A stretch of DNA of 64,000 nt, from the NCBI GenBank assembly GCA_039881045.1, contig JAYWVB010000005.1:868001-932000 (forward strand). Reading direction: 5' to 3'. Below are positions 1-13,900 of the stretch, piece after piece; positions within the stretch are counted from its first letter, which is position 1, and every line of letters begins with the position of its first letter. A program made the position numbers and the translations under genes. This DNA comes from Chaetomium olivaceum. Lineage: Eukaryota; Ascomycota; Sordariomycetes; Sordariales; Chaetomiaceae. Below the pieces are notes generated by a model. The model worked only from the letters and a program-made list of their open reading frames with translations, was not told the DNA's origin and made no database searches.

Positions 1-1278
1 CCAGCCCTATCTTGTTCAATGTCCCCGCCAGTGACCAACCTTCGGGGAGGTCCTCTTGCACCTCAATGTACTGGGCCCTTAGCTTCTGGCATGTCTGCCC
101 GACGCTTTTGACAATACCCCGAATGACCCTTTCGTTGACAAAGTCGTTGAGCCGCATCTGGTAAGGATTCTGGAACTCAAACTTGTTGTAGTTTGCCAGC
201 AGCCCCAAAAGCATAAACGACGACGTTATCCCAGGTGTTTCGGATGTTATTTGTGACTGGACACACTGCAACTTGTCAGCTCAGCAACAGACTAGACAGC
301 TGCTAGGCTACTCACGTTTATTATCGCCGGAAACAAGTCCCGCTGAATGAAATAGGTGAGTAAGCTGGTCTGGTATGCCCCAGAAGTAACCGCCAACGCC
401 ACCTCGACGGCCTTCTGTTGCAAATCCGCCGTGTATGTGCAGCCCGCCCGGCTCCCTACCCGCCCCTCCTCCTGGCCGACATGGCCTATGCCGTTCGGGC
501 AGCACTCGTATCCCGCACTTCTCCCATTACGGATGAGCGGCTCCAATGCGCTGACGAACTCGGTAAAAACGCTATCGATGTGGTCCAGGCCGGCTAGCAG
601 GTCGATGATGTCGGAGCTCGGGTTCGTGTACTTCTTGGCTAGGACCGCTAGCATAAACGTGCTGAGGGTCTGTAAACAGCCGGGTCAGATCTCAAGTCCG
701 CCCAGTTCGACGTAGTCTCCGTCTGCTCGCTTACCTCGAGCGCATGGAGGTCCGCAACGCCATAAGGGTGTCTAAGTGCAGCAATAGCCTGCACAAACAA
801 CTGCCTGGTCTGATGTTGGAGTTGTAGCAGGTCATTGGGCCCTATCTCGTCGAGGATATGTCGCAACGATGACCGGTCTGGTCGCAGAATGAAGAACTCC
901 TTCCAAAAGCCTGCTGATCGATCTGCCTCGTCCGAGTCGTCCTATTGTCCCAGGCTACCGTTAGCGCTGGCTCGTTGGGTGGCATTTCCGTCCTCGTATG
1001 CGCATAGGTTCGTCGGCATCGTCACGGGCAGGGCAGGGCAACTAACCTGTTCAAAAAGGTTGCGACATGTTAGCGACTCAACACTCCCAATTCAACTTCC
1101 ATGACAACGGCAACACCCTGTCCTCGCTCGCAGGCTAGCCTCCCCGGCAAGACCACGAACAAACGGAAGCGCAAAGGAACGGAACGGCTCAAACCTTGAA
1201 TAACGCTTCGTATAGACGGACTATCTTGGGCTGGAAGACCTCTGGCCGAGGCTGGTGTGTGAGAGGAGAGGGCTCCAT
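1..1278 (-). CDS. ARMH3/DUF1741-like armadillo-helical protein, N-terminal part (runs off the left edge)
   Basis: Four exons can be followed on the minus strand: 1278-1195, about 941-735, 669-316 and 265-1 (continuing outside). The introns at 734-670 and 315-266 have clean GTAAGC/GTGAGT donors and CAG acceptors and keep the frame. The first intron (about 1194-942) is less certain because a second acceptor lies near 1042. The ATG at 1278 is chosen because the text after it leads straight into QPKIVRLYEALFK and then FWKEFFILRPD. Further motifs are SGAYQTSLLTYFIQRDLFP and LLANYNKFEFQNPY. These match my memory of the fungal DUF1741 family (human ARMH3, a Golgi-associated armadillo-like protein). 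Helical, no signal peptide. The stretch around residues 140-170, rich in Gly and Cys, could be an unspliced in-frame intron (a GTAATG donor is present). The identity is family recognition, not a search result. Confidence 0.7.
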
Positions 1279-2570
1279 GTGGGAAGCTCGAGCGGTATCG
1301 GGACGGGAGTGGGATGTCGGTGGTGTCAATGCAGGTCGAGAGCCAAACCACAGCGCAAGCCGCGCCATCGATAACGGACGATAACAGGCGAGAGCCCACC
1401 GCACGATTTCGTACCGACAGGGGGCGAGGAACCTGGAAGGCTTGGCGGCTTCACTGTCTGCTAACTACAGTGTAACTGAATATAACAGACACGGTGTTGC
1501 TGGATGATCGTCTCTTCTCCAACACTAGCTGGAGGCGAAGTGGCAATGGATGATGCCGTCTGAATTTCTGAGCATACCATGCATGAGTTGAAGGGACAAG
1601 CAAATCCAAGTTCGGAAAGCACACGTGGTGAGTTGTTGGAAGCCCGATGCTCTCAGCCGTCTGGGCAAAAAGTACGAAGTAAGCACGGAGATTCACATGC
1701 CAGTCAGTGGCTGCCCGCTGCTCTCATATCAGCCCCACCACAAGTGGCCCCTATTCAACCCCAAATCCGCAAACATCAGCTTCACTCAGAGACAACAAGC
1801 ATGGCATGCCGGTGTATGCCTACTACTTGTACATAGCAAGAAATCATGGCTTGGCAGGACAATGGATTGTCTATCCGTCTTCTAAGGGCCCATCTCCCTG
1901 TTGAAGACCATGTCGAAGGGCCTGGTCTTGTAACAACCCTCGTCCCAATGCCTCATCCCCCCACCTCCTACCCGAATCACCAAAAGCATTCTCCTCTGCA
2001 ACCGAATTAAGGCTCCCATTTAAAAGTCCAGACGATCTAAAGTCTGACTCTATTGCAAGCAGCCCATAGAGACCACTACATCCCTTGCATTCCCCCCCCG
2101 CAACCTCTTGAAGAATCTCCGTCTTTCACAACCCTTTTTCTCTACCAACCACCCCCGACCATCTCTCTCCCAGCTCTGAAGAGAACTGTTGAAGAAGTGC
2201 CCTCTCACAGGGCAGGGCCACCTGACATGTGCCAGCCCACTATGAAGAAAGCGCGAAATGGAATAAAAAAGGGTCGTAAAGTCGTCCAGGCCAATGCATG
2301 CCCCGCAGATATGCTAAGAAACTGGAGAGAGAAAAAAACAAACATAAAAAGGATAAACCAACACCAAGCTCGCCCACTATAACACCCAGCCGCAAAAAGG
2401 AGTGCTCATTAGAAGTAGAAGGCAAGCACTCGCCGATTCCAGGGAAGAATCAGACAAGACACGTAAGCAGCAGCAATAGCGCGACCGAGGGCTTGAAGCA
2501 AGGAAGCACGACCCATACACCACCAACCAACACCCACCCCAACCCCACTGGCACACAACAGCAGCCCCTC
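1279..2570. other. Intergenic region, promoter side of the ARMH3-like gene
   Basis: No convincing coding stretch. It holds the upstream region of the gene starting at 1278 and the downstream region of the gene ending at 2571. A pyrimidine-rich tract at about 2085-2170 is the only compositional feature I see. Confidence 0.5.
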
Positions 2571-4560
2571 TTAAATCCCCCAACTGCCCCTCCGCTCCTG
2601 TACGCCCCAGGCCGACGGGCTGATGGCATTGAGATCGGGATGCTGGCGGGCCCACTCATAGATATACAGCTTCAGCGCCTTCCAGCGCTGGCAGCGGTCC
2701 TCCTCCTTGACGCCGTCCTTAGCCTCGCTGTCAAGCATGATGTGGCCCGTCGCACCCGCCCGCCTCTCGCCACCACCACCACCACCACCGCCCTTACCAC
2801 CAGCCCCCTCCCCATCCCCATTCACCCCCCACAAGCTCTCCATAAACTCCTGATCGCCCTTCTCCAGCTCCGACACCGGAATCCGGCTGATCTTGGCCAG
2901 CTCCCCATCATACTGGCGGGCCGTGGCCGGGTAGCCGAGCGAGAGGTAGTTGTAGACCTGCGAGACAAAGTGCTCGTCGAACTCGGCGGCGATCTGCTCC
3001 TCGCGGTCGGCGGCCGCCTTCTCGCGCTTGAGCTTCTCGTCCAGGTTCTGCAGGTTCTGCAGCATGTGCAGGCCCTTCGGGGCCTGGGATTTGGTGCGGT
3101 GTTCGGGGACGCCGGGGACCGAGTGTGTGCCGCCGCGCGTGCCGTCCGTCGTGAGCGACGCGGGTTCCTCGCTGAGTGTGATGGGGGCCGAGGTCAGGCC
3201 GTTTTCGAAGTCGCGGGAGAAGGGGTCGTTGGCGCTGGGGGCTGGGGTGGTGAGCATGGCCAGGCGCTCGGCGGGGACGAGTTTCTCGGAGGGGTCTGCC
3301 GTGTAGCAATACCCGCGCCACAGGCCGTGTTCCTCGGTCGGGTCGCGGTTGTGGTCTTCCAGGGTGGTTCCCGTGGCCACGTCCCAGAGGTGGTCCGGCT
3401 CGAGCTTGGTCTGCTTCGGAGAGGGGCATCGCCGGAAAGTGAGGTCTTGTCCGAGCATGGGCGGGGAGGACTTCAGCCGCATGCGGTGTTGCTGGCGGGC
3501 CCGCTCAAGCGACATGTCGCGCTCGGCGGGGAATGGGGCGAAGGGGGAATTGCGGCCGAAGCCAGTTTCAGGGGGAATCTTGGAGGCTGGGGCATAAGGC
3601 ATGTCGCCAGCTTTGCCGGTCGGGGCGGAGGGGATGTAAGGCATGTGGCCTTCGCCGATAGGACGGAACGGAGGGGACTCGGGGGGGATGTAGGGCATCG
3701 TCGACTCGCCGATAGTTGGGGGGGGACTCGGCGCGGAGAAGGGGCATAGGAGTGTCCCCGATGGGGCAGAGGGAGATTGACGATGGCCGCCGTGATGGCC
3801 ATTCGGGGGAGCCGGCAATGGACGTTCTTTGTGTCCTCGTCAGGCCCATAGCATCGCTTGGTGGGCCATCGATGCTCATGTTGTCAAGGTCCAGTGTGTC
3901 GATCCTGTCCCGTGACTTTGCCCGGTGCAGCATCTGGGCATGTTCCTGCATCTCCTTGAAGGCCCAACTAATGTCCTCCTCGGATGAGTTCCGCCGCGAG
4001 TGTAAGGGGTTCCATGGCCCTCTTGTTAACGGCCTGCCCGAGGGCTGTCATCTTCTGAACCCTCGCGCACGTAGAAATGCTCGGCACCACCTATCCTCTG
4101 CCCACTGTTGGGAAAGGCACTCATGGCCACCTCCTGGAGCTTCCTCTTTGCATCCTGCGCAACCAGGTCAAAGACACCGCCAGCAATCTCGTCGTCGCAT
4201 GACTCTCGCCGGCCATGGCCCTTCTGTCCCAACGCCTCCCCCCGAAGATGTCCCATGGTCGAAGCGCTTGCGGGCTTTCGGCGCATAAATGTGGTTCGTA
4301 TAAGGGGTGATGTCTGTCCTGTCGGTGTGCTTGGTAGCGGGCCCTTCGTCACCAGCCCGTTTTGCCCGGCGTACTGAGGACTCGACTAGCTGAGGAGCAA
4401 ACTTCCGCTTCTCTCGAGTTCGGGGTGGTGGTGACAAGGAGCGGGGGGACGGGCTGGGTGTGAGCTCGCCGGCAGGAATCGTTTTCCTGTATCGCTCAAA
4501 GGTGGTCTCGATCGGGATAGGAGCAAACCGCGCCCGCGGCCGCTCCTTTGCATTGGCCAT
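2571..4560 (-). CDS. Conserved fungal low-complexity protein of unknown function, frame-interrupted
   Basis: Coding character is strong but spread over frames. It starts at ATG 4560 (MANAKERPRARFAPIPIETT), runs to about 4240, shifts for about 4240-4040, shifts again for about 4010-3725, and continues in a fourth block to a stop at 2571. Two of the switches sit on homopolymers: a six-C run at 4238-4243 and an eight-G run at 3718-3725. The C-terminal block has a coiled-coil-like stretch (LQNLQNLDEKLKREKAAADREEQIAAEF split over about 3070-2980), then EFDEHFVSQVYNYLSLGYP, a poly-Gly run encoded by (CCA/CAC) repeats near 2770-2795, and WKALKLYIYEWARQHPDL. The middle has repeated MPYIP/MPYAP motifs. 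I recognise no catalytic domain. It is probably one roughly 650-residue protein, either with assembly indels or decayed. A plus-strand open frame over the same DNA (2298-3749) is judged a shadow. Confidence 0.6.
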
Positions 4561-7500
4561 GCCGTATCTTGCCCAGACGTTCGAGCAGTTATACCATGAG
4601 CGGGAAGACTAGACGAGAGCCGGGTATGGTGTTTGTCGGTCGGTCGGTTGGTATCGGATCCTCGGCGGAGATTATTTTGGTGTTAGGTAGGTAGTTACGG
4701 TGATTCCGAACCAGGCAGGTATTGTCTGGTATGATTGGGACTTTTTCGGAGCTCTTCGGACTGTTTTCGGTCAGCTCTTGTCGTCTTGGAAGCCAACCAC
4801 GTTTTGGAATGCTGCGACTCGAACGGAAAGGAGAGGTCTGGCTAACTGCCCAGTGCCAGCAGTGCACACAAGGTGATTTTGTATCTTGACCGACGTGCCA
4901 GGGACCAGGATGTGGGGGCGGGCAGTGGGAGCGGTCACAAGAGCCGAGGCGGGTATCGCAACATTGCTAGCAGTTCGCCCTTGCGCTTTATCGCTGCTGA
5001 CCGGGGCCAAGTGGGATGACTGGTGGGGTAGTTTGGGGTATCTATACTGTGTGAATTCAGTACCTCGTGTTCCCTCCTGTCAACGGGCGGTGGACGGCCA
5101 CGACGACAAAGGAGCACACACACCAATTTAGACAGGTACAAACGGGGCAATTTAATAACCTGGGGCTAGATTTAATTTGCAGAACGAAAAAAGTGCACAA
5201 CCAAGACTTTTCTGGGCCTTCATCGCATTACTCGGGCATCGGAGTGCAACGGATGCTGCACCAAGACCCATGGCCTTGGGAGCGCTCCGTGTGGATAATA
5301 TTACAAACACGGACTATCTACTTCATTCATCTCCGGGGATTGGCCCAGGGTCGGAGCGGGGGAGCGTTACGACTTTCTGTCACGGTCACTCGGCGTCAAA
5401 CTGGCACAAAAACGCCCTGACATCATCAGAATCACAGTGTCAGATGCTGCGAGTTGACGTCCCAACTGTAGATCAACAGCTAACTCGAAGTCAGATGGAT
5501 GGGATAAGCATGTCTTATTCAGCAATTCAGGGTCCTCAAAGGGTCCTCGAAGGGTCCTCCAAAAAAGGTTCGTTTCAATTACACAGTATGATGAGTTCGT
5601 GACAGGAGTTCTTTGACTTGATCCAGACCCTCCATTTTCCCTCAAAATTGCTTGGTCTGCCCGACAGACGCCCGGACAAAACCCATTCCTCTCGCAGCCA
5701 CAGCCACGAATTTTGGTCAAGTGACAACACCCCGGCATTGTGCGCTCGCCTTGTCGGGTTACGAAATTAAAATAAGGAATTATCAGGGTCCCAGTTCCTC
5801 GATGCAGTGGAGACACAATCAGCAGCTTTCCACTCCTCATCATGGATTTGTCCACGTTGCGCCCCTGGCAAGCCTGGGAATCAGGACCGAGGATGCACAG
5901 TCCAGACAGGCACACAAAAATGGGACGGCACTGAAGGGGTTCAGGTCATGCTCAGCGCTCCATATTGCCACCCTGTGCCATGAGAGCTGGATGACACCCC
6001 AGCCGAGCCAGCCTACCCCTTCCCACTAAACTGGGCGCCGGTGGCCCAATGCTTCACTAACCTAACAATAGTTCTGGAGTTATGGACCAAAGGTGGGTTT
6101 GATACTCCAAAGCCACGACAACAAGCGGATCCTCGCTTGAAGTTTTGAAGGCGGGACGGTCCGCCGTTGATGGTCTCGACCTTGGCCGACACTCCAATTC
6201 TTCTCTCCGACTCCAAATCCCCTTGCTCTTTGTCTTACTCACATCCGCCGAGAGCCCATGTATCAGTACATCCAAAAGATCACGCTGCCAAAGCATTGGA
6301 TGGCGAATGTCGCAACACGCCGACCCCCCGCGGGAACCGGGGGCCGGTGAGCTGCTGCCGGGATGCTACCCCATCTGTGCCCATCTATGCCCATACCCCG
6401 TGCTCACCGCTCCCCCCACCTCGATTGCGACTATCCAAACCATTGACAGCAAAAGGTTCTCAACGTGGCAGATCTTCGTTGACATACCGGCATTCGCCTC
6501 TGGGGCGATGTGACCGCTTTCGATACCGGCCGGCGCAATTCGTACTAGCAGGAAATGCTGACGCCACATCAGAACAGCGACCCTGAAATCGCCTCCAATT
6601 CCAACTCAAGGTTCATCGACGTCAAGCAGCTTCGATAAACCACTCTTCGCAATGTTTGCCGCCATGTGTGTGATCAGACAGTGACCCGCAAGCCACACGC
6701 AACACCACATCCTCTCGTGATGTCGCCGGATTTCGCCTTCCACTTCCCCCATTGGACCCCGGCCATCAGAAACCAATGCGCGCTTCCGCACCCTCCGCTG
6801 ACCGCCTTCTCCCGCTCCCACCAAACGCCCAGCGCTGTCGGCAGTGGTCCGATAGCTCGTGGCGGGCGCGGATAAGGTAAGCGGGATCCCGTGGGGCCCG
6901 TCCAATGGATAATATTCTCCGCACACCATATCCCGTTTGCTGTTGCGTTGCAGCTGCGCTGCGCAGGGAAATTGGTCATCTGGGCACTTACTGGAATGGG
7001 ATTCGTGTGATGGGCTATCTCGACCCGCTGTCGACTCCGTGGAAGCTCGTTCTCCTGCCATGGAAGTAAGCATTATCTACACCAGTTGACCACTTGCACC
7101 GACATTCAGCACTGTCCACTTTTACAGTTTTACCCCAGATTCTTGGCTTCCTCGGTGTGGGGAAAGATCGAGGAGCCAGGGGGGGGAACACATCGTCTGC
7201 AACCTCGAGAGTCTCGGTCTCTTGGCAGCTCGTTCCTGCCGGGGTTATGCTACACCGTTGCTGTCATTCCCTCGGCCTAGAATCGCCAGCGTGGCCAGAC
7301 TTGGATGAAGGTTCAGATCATCAGGGGTACTGACGCGGCCCTCGGATGTTGGTGTGACAAAGGGCACACCGAGTGGTCCGGTCGCTGCCGACATGGCGAC
7401 GACAGCCGGCGTCCCATCCGTTGTCGATGATGCTGCTTCCATCCTCTACGAACAAGTACCCTTGAAATGGACCGCGAACAAAATGAGTAGGGTTCAGAAT

Positions 7501-10500
7501 ATCCCATCCGTAATCCTATCCCGTGAGCCTTGAGACTATACCTACCGAGGACGCTCATATCCTTGCAATGTCCAGTTCGTCCAAGGACATCAGTCACTAC
7601 GCGGGGAACGCTTTGCCGTGGCTTCCCTGGACAGCGAACCTAAGTCATCCTCAGTGCCGGCCGGGTACTGTAGCAGATGGTGTGGTGGTGGCAGGATACA
7701 CCGCATCACCGTCCACACAAGACCGCAGAGCCTTGCCTCCCGGGCTAGGGCAGAGTGTATCGACAAGCATCACCCACGGTAGCCATTTGTAGGCACGCCA
7801 CTTCCCACGGAGGAAGAGACTTGAGAAGTGCAAGTGCCCATCATCAGGTAGTGCCAAAAGCCGTCGTTCAATCTGAAGTCGCGGGCTTCGGGTCCGTTGT
7901 TGGATTGCCTGTGCTCTTTTCTTCCCTGATGTAACTCTCAAGATCCATTCATCAGAAATCATTCGGTCCGTCTGACATTTGACATTAAAAATTTTTACAT
8001 ATCTGTCGGATTTTTTTCTACTCCGATTCACATCCTCCTTGATATCTTAGGTTTCTTGGCTGCTCAAAATCATATCCCCACTCATGAGTCTCTTTTACCT
8101 ACCTGATTTTCTGTCTTCCCCTGCAGCCCTTTCTCTACTCTGAGTTCCTCCTTATATCCCGAATGGAACCTGGAGACAAAGAAGCATAGGGAGACTCCCA
8201 AAGCTTTTACGGTTCTCGCCCCCCACAACACGGATCATATATGCTGCATCTTCCCCTGCATTATACCGTGCTTTACTGAAGCCCATGTTGATTACCCGTC
8301 CATTTGCAACCCTCATTATACTCCGCAAAATTGAACGTTCCTCAATTAAACTGTATGCTCTCGCCTATCTATTTTAACGCCACTCCCGAGTTGGCCAATA
8401 ATACTTGAACATCATACAGGAACATTATCGCCGGTGCTACAGGAACCAACCACGTGCCACACTTTGGGTAACTCACACAGCAGTAACTAAAGGCGGTAAA
8501 TGAAGCTCACTGCCAAATCGATCTAAGTTGCCGCGTCTTCATCGAATGATGTATATACGTGGTTTTGACGGAGGGAAAAAATATCACCACGGCGGCCTGT
8601 CCGTGGTGATAAGGTACGGAGCCGTTTTATAGATGAGCCATATAACCGAGCCGTGCCCCTGGACATACCCTGAATGGAACTTATCAATTGCAATGTCATC
8701 ACGGTGGTTCCTCCCAAGCCTAACACCCGAGCTAAAGCATGCGTAGGTAATCTATCGTTGAATGTTGTCACACGCCACCAATGCAGGTACCCAACATGAC
8801 CCCCCCCTTTCGTCCGAACGGGTTGCCATGTTTCCGAGGAATCCTTCTAGCGCTAGCCGTTTTGTTGTCATTCTATGCCGTCTCATTTTCAGTGCCGCCG
8901 TCTGCATACATAGTCAGGGTTTGTGGCTAATTGGGACCACGGGAGCGGCAAGCAGCAGAGGGATAGGCAGAAGCCCTGTGTAAGTGTTTTGGCCATGCCT
9001 GTCTGTGGACGAGTTGATAAGAGCCGGGTATTTGTAAAACAATGTCATTCAACTAATAGACATGGGAAGGGTGCCCTCTTGGACTAGCTCTAGCAGAGGT
9101 CCCTTCTGTTTTGTGGCACTGATTCATTGAGTCGTCAATTTGCGTCGCATTTTGGCAATCCAATGCAACGCTGGGCAGTCTGGATTCTTGTGCGCGGGTC
9201 TGGAACCGAGACCGGGTCTCTACCCAGCGTCGAGAACAATCCATGGATCGGTAGAGTGGTATTTTCGGCTGTGCTGGGCCGGGGAGACTTCGGTCCATGA
9301 GAGTTGGAATGTTTTCACAACCCTGCACGTTTTCTTGCCGAACTTGCAGGGAGCCGCAAGATCCTCAACGGGGATGCGGTTGTCAATTGAAACTCGGGCC
9401 GTGACGTGCTCGGGATTGGATGCCACTGCGGATAGGACAATTGGGTATGCTAGTCACGGCCTTCTTACTCCTCCTCTGGTCTGTACATAGGATGACCTGG
9501 CTGAGTAACTACCTACCGAATTATGGCCTCGAACAATGTCAGCCTCTTTCGCAGCTCGCGAGGGCCAACTGCCCCTGGCGAGTCGCGTGGCCAAGGGTTC
9601 CGATGACGACGGGGCCGTCCCGCCGTGCACAGACATGCCCCGGCATATTCATTGCTGCGGCCAAGACCACAAGTTTTGTGCAGAAGCATTTCCCAGAAGA
9701 CGATGACGGGATTATGATGATGACTTGTCCCACCAAAGTGCTAACCGATGTCACGGGCTTGCCGTGATATCCGACATACTGTCTGTCCAGACTGCCCGTC
9801 CGGCAGCCTCCCGGATTGGCGCCCTGAAGCGGCAATGACGGACAGCGCCCGAATCCCAGCACAGGGGTCGTAAAAAGGAAACCTGAGACAGGGATGGTTG
9901 GATCAGAGATGCCGCGGGCTTGCGGCGCCCGACTGGAAACATGCCAGCGAATTCCCGTGCCTGAATAAAAAATCAAGTTTCTTCCTGCCTTGGCTGCGCG
10001 GTGCATGTGCAGTTCTGGCAGGTCGTGTTGGATGGATCGAGCTGCACTGCCCTGGGTGAGCTGGATCGATGGAATCTCTGGGAAACAAGGACTTGCAGGG
10101 GCTTCCCCGGGCGGTTGCACCCGCTGAAAGCTAAAATTGGGAGCTGCGAACGCCACCAGGAACCAAAACGCGCAAGAAGAGAAGCTCGGATCACTTCAAT
10201 GTCGAGGGACCTGGTTAGGTTCGCGATAGGGGCAAGAAGGAGGTTAGCCCAAACAAGACCACTCCTGATAAGTTATCAACGATAACGAAGATGGTGTGTT
10301 GCTGGTGCTCAGGCGACCCTCCTCTCTGGTGTCTGGTGTGTGGTGGTCACAAGCGGCATCCAAGGAACCTGAGAAGGCAGCAGCGCTGAACTCGGCTGGA
10401 AGCCGTTGAAAAAGCACATGGCCCCACCGTGCCACCCGTCAACGCTCCCGCCGTTCTCAGCCAGAGTGTCAGGCACGTCAGGTCAGGGCGTGGCTGCCAA

Positions 10501-10947
10501 AGTTGAGATTAATAAAAAGAGATGAGCCCAGGAACGATGAAGCACAGCTTGACAGGCCAATAATTCCCGGCTTGGCTCCCAGGTTTCTTCCAGTTTGCCA
10601 TGTGCCGATTTCCTATCAGCATTTCCAACCCGGAAATCCATTGTGCTGTTCCTCTTGAGACCCCGATCGTCCTTCTTCTTTCCTCCTAGAAACGCGCACC
10701 GCGCTTGCCGATTCGGTCCCATCGGCGGGACCAACGGGACTAGCGCCGGCCTAGATCTTGATTTTCACCCACCGATACCCACAATCGCCATAAACATCCT
10801 GGAGTGCAGGCGGGTCTTGGACCAGACGATTGACGACCGGCCATTTCCAGGTCATTAGCGAATTCACGGGAAAGGAGGAAGTCGTCTGTCCATGCCGCCG
10901 ATATATCGTCCAGCGCCGGTCTCCTATCACACGCGGCTCCCTCCAGC
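4561..10947. other. 6.4-kb stretch without a recognisable gene, between divergent genes
   Basis: It lies head-to-head between the gene starting at 4560 (minus) and the gene starting at 10948 (plus), so it contains both upstream regions. The many short open frames have no family motifs and no consistent splice logic. I see no tRNA, rRNA or transposase signature. One short tandem repeat is listed separately. Confidence 0.5.
5530..5562. repeat. Tandem repeat, three 11-bp units (GGGTCCTCNAA)
   Basis: Three consecutive units, GGGTCCTCAAA, GGGTCCTCGAA and GGGTCCTCCAA, differ only at the ninth base. They sit in non-coding sequence. Confidence 0.9.
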
Positions 10948-13900
10948 ATGGCGGTGAGGTACAGCGCCGTCGACCAAGGCGACGACGGCAGTAGCCATCC
11001 CCCTGATTCGGCATCACCATTGTCGCCCGTGTCTCACGCAACCTCGACCACTGTGGCTTCGCCTGCCTCGCCATCTTCATCGTCGCCCTTGCCCTTCGTG
11101 GCGCTGGCCGACCAGACATTCACCCCGCTCTCCATAGACACCAGCGACTTCTATCCGTCCGAAACTATGGGGGAAGGGAAGTCGTCTGGCGCCCTCGAGG
11201 CCCGGAGGTTGTTAAGTACGTCCAAGAGCATGGAACATTTGAGGCGCACCGGGAATCTCAGCCGCAGCAGCAGCAACAGCACGGCCCCGGCTGCATCCGC
11301 TGCCGCAGGCGCCCCAACCATCGTGACCGCCATGGTGGAATCGTTCGAAGCGCTGCATGCATCAACCTCAAGCGCCACCCTGGGATACGAGCTGCTTCGG
11401 ACAAAAAGCGCAGACCAGCGCCCGGTGGGGCTCGTGTCGCCGTCACCCACGCTTTCGCACTCTCCGTCCGTCTCACGCTCCCCATCGCCCTCTCCGGCCG
11501 CCAAAGATGCATTGGTTCTAGACGCGGCTTTGGCAAGCGACGGTCTTGGCACTGCGGACCAAAAGACACCCATTGCAGCCCAAGACAAAAACACCACAAA
11601 CATCACCGTGCCGCAGACTGCCGCCGCAACGCCGAATCCTGATCCGTCAGCACCAATCTTGAGCGCCTCCCAGGCACACACGATGCTCCAGGTTTACCTC
11701 CCTCGCCCGCTCCCACTTCTCCCCCTTCTACCGTTGTCGCCGACACCACTCTGATTCGACCAACACCGTCCGAGAGCCAACCGCAACAACGGAGCCGCGC
11801 CGCCTCAACCCCGATTCGGCCGCCGATTGTTCGCACTTCGTCGAACGCAAGCCTTTCCCTCAGCCACCCGGCTCCCGACCCCAACAAGCTGTCTCAAGCA
11901 GGAAATTTTCTCGGCAACATTGCAGCCCTCGAAGCCACCGCCGAGCGGTTGTCTATGACAAGCAGCATCGAGGACGCCATCCGTGAAGAACACAACGAAC
12001 TCAAGCGGACCGAAAGTCGTCGGTCGTCCATCTTGCGTGCTCGGGCGGCATCGACGTCGGACAGCGGGTCGGTGCACGGACAGTCGCAACTCTCCGTCGC
12101 GAGCAGACAAAACTCCATTTTGGGAATTAACAACGCGGCGCGCTCGGGGGTTATTCGCCGGGAGGCTTTGTAATGAGCCCGCACCATTCCATGTCAGCTG
12201 CTTCAGGTCGTCTTCGGTCAGGCAGCAAAGCAAGTTCGATTGGCATGCCGTCGCACATTCCAGAAAACGCAGACATGGCCGGGGCGTTAGCAGATCTGGA
12301 ACATTCCCAGGAATATCGATTCATGCCGCGACACGGACCAGGTAAGGCCTCGACCAGGAGCGTCGCGAGCAGGCTGTCACTCGCACAGATTGCTGAGCTT
12401 GAGCACCCGACTACCCTGACTCGGGAGGCTCTTGACGAGGCCGACCGTGCCGCTGCGGCTGGGGAAACTTTAGATGTCGAGGAAACGATACGCAATAGTG
12501 CCCTTCAGTTCATTGAGGCCGAATTCGCTCAGGAAGCGAACGGGCCCGTGCCTAATTATGATCCCCGCGGCGACCCGGCTCCTCGGTTGCAGGTTCACCA
12601 GCCGGATGAGTACGAGGCCTACCAGCCGTACCGGCCGCCCCGTGCCGAAGATGATAGGCCGACAACATCCGGATCCGGCGGAACCTACGAACAAGCTCAG
12701 GCAGCCTTTGGCGATTTTGACGGCGTGCACTGCGATCCCGATACCGGGGGTCTCGCAACTAACCCGGAGCCCGGACGCTATGACCCCCCGTCTCGACCTC
12801 TGGCCGCTCTACCCGCCCGCCCTACGACATATTTCGACCCGGGCACCGGACAGCACATGATGTTCTACCCCGCTCCTGTCCCAGCCATGCTTAACCTCCC
12901 TCCGAAGCTGTCGAAAAAACCTAAAGCCCTAACTCGGCCCGCCCACCGTTCTCAGGTCGTCAGCGGTGTGCCAAAGACAACCCGTGAATCCCGCGTTTGG
13001 CTGCCCGATCCTACCGAAGGCTTGCATAGGAGTAATCACGATGCTCCCTTCATGGGGAGTTGCTCGGGGAACGCAGCACAGACGCGGACTTGAACCCACA
13101 GCCTTCTGGAATGGGACCGGAGAGACCCGATTATTTGGCACATGCCAGACATCCGTCTGAAGCGAGCACTGTTCTCACCCGCCCCCAGAGCAACGTGAGC
13201 TCCGCCGGCCCCAGCGTATGGCCGACGCCGATAATCGCAAATCCCAACCCATCACTAAAGCCGACGGTATGCCTCCCCAGCTGCGCGCAAGCGCCTTTTT
13301 CAACCTGCCCTCCGAACCTCAGAAAATCGATATCAAGGACGGCTCCGCGATGAACACGCTAGACAGTCTTCTCGACGCGTCCGCTGCTGCGCCTGTCAGC
13401 GCCTTCACCGACCACGTGTTCGCGGGCAAGCTCGGCGCCGAGGTGTACGGGCCGGAGAAGAAGAGGAAGGCGAAGAAGGCGCAGCCCACGGCCACGCCCA
13501 CCCCTGGGACGGAAGAAAAGGTCAAGCGCAAGACGCTGGTGAAGAGGAACTCCGGAAGCAATATGCTTGACGCGGCCGAGGACAAGCCCAAGCGGAAGAC
13601 GCTCGTAAAGAGGAATTCTAATGGCAACCTACTCGACCCTAATCCGGAGAAGAAGCGCGCTAGCCGATTTTCCCTATTCGGTCCAAAACCCGCAGACGAC
13701 GACTCCGATGACGAGGCTAGGCCTAAGAGTGCCCCGCGCAGCGTGGACGACGACGCCCGGTCCCGTCGAAGCGCGTCCCCCGATCCGGACGTCGACGAAG
13801 AAACGGAGACGGAAAGCGAGGACGATGCGCCCGTTTATCAGGGACCGCCCACGACACTTCTAGCTGAGCTGCAGCTGCGCAAGCAGCAAGACAAGCTACG

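Noticed and set aside
2298..3749. 483-codon open frame on the plus strand
   Set aside because: It overlaps the minus-strand hypothetical gene, and its residues are the mirror of that gene's codon bias (Leu/Gly/Val-rich without motifs); the minus strand has coherent repeats and coiled-coil text.
9539..10156. 205-codon open frame on the minus strand in the gene desert
   Set aside because: No domain, no signal peptide, biased composition; length is not surprising at this GC content.
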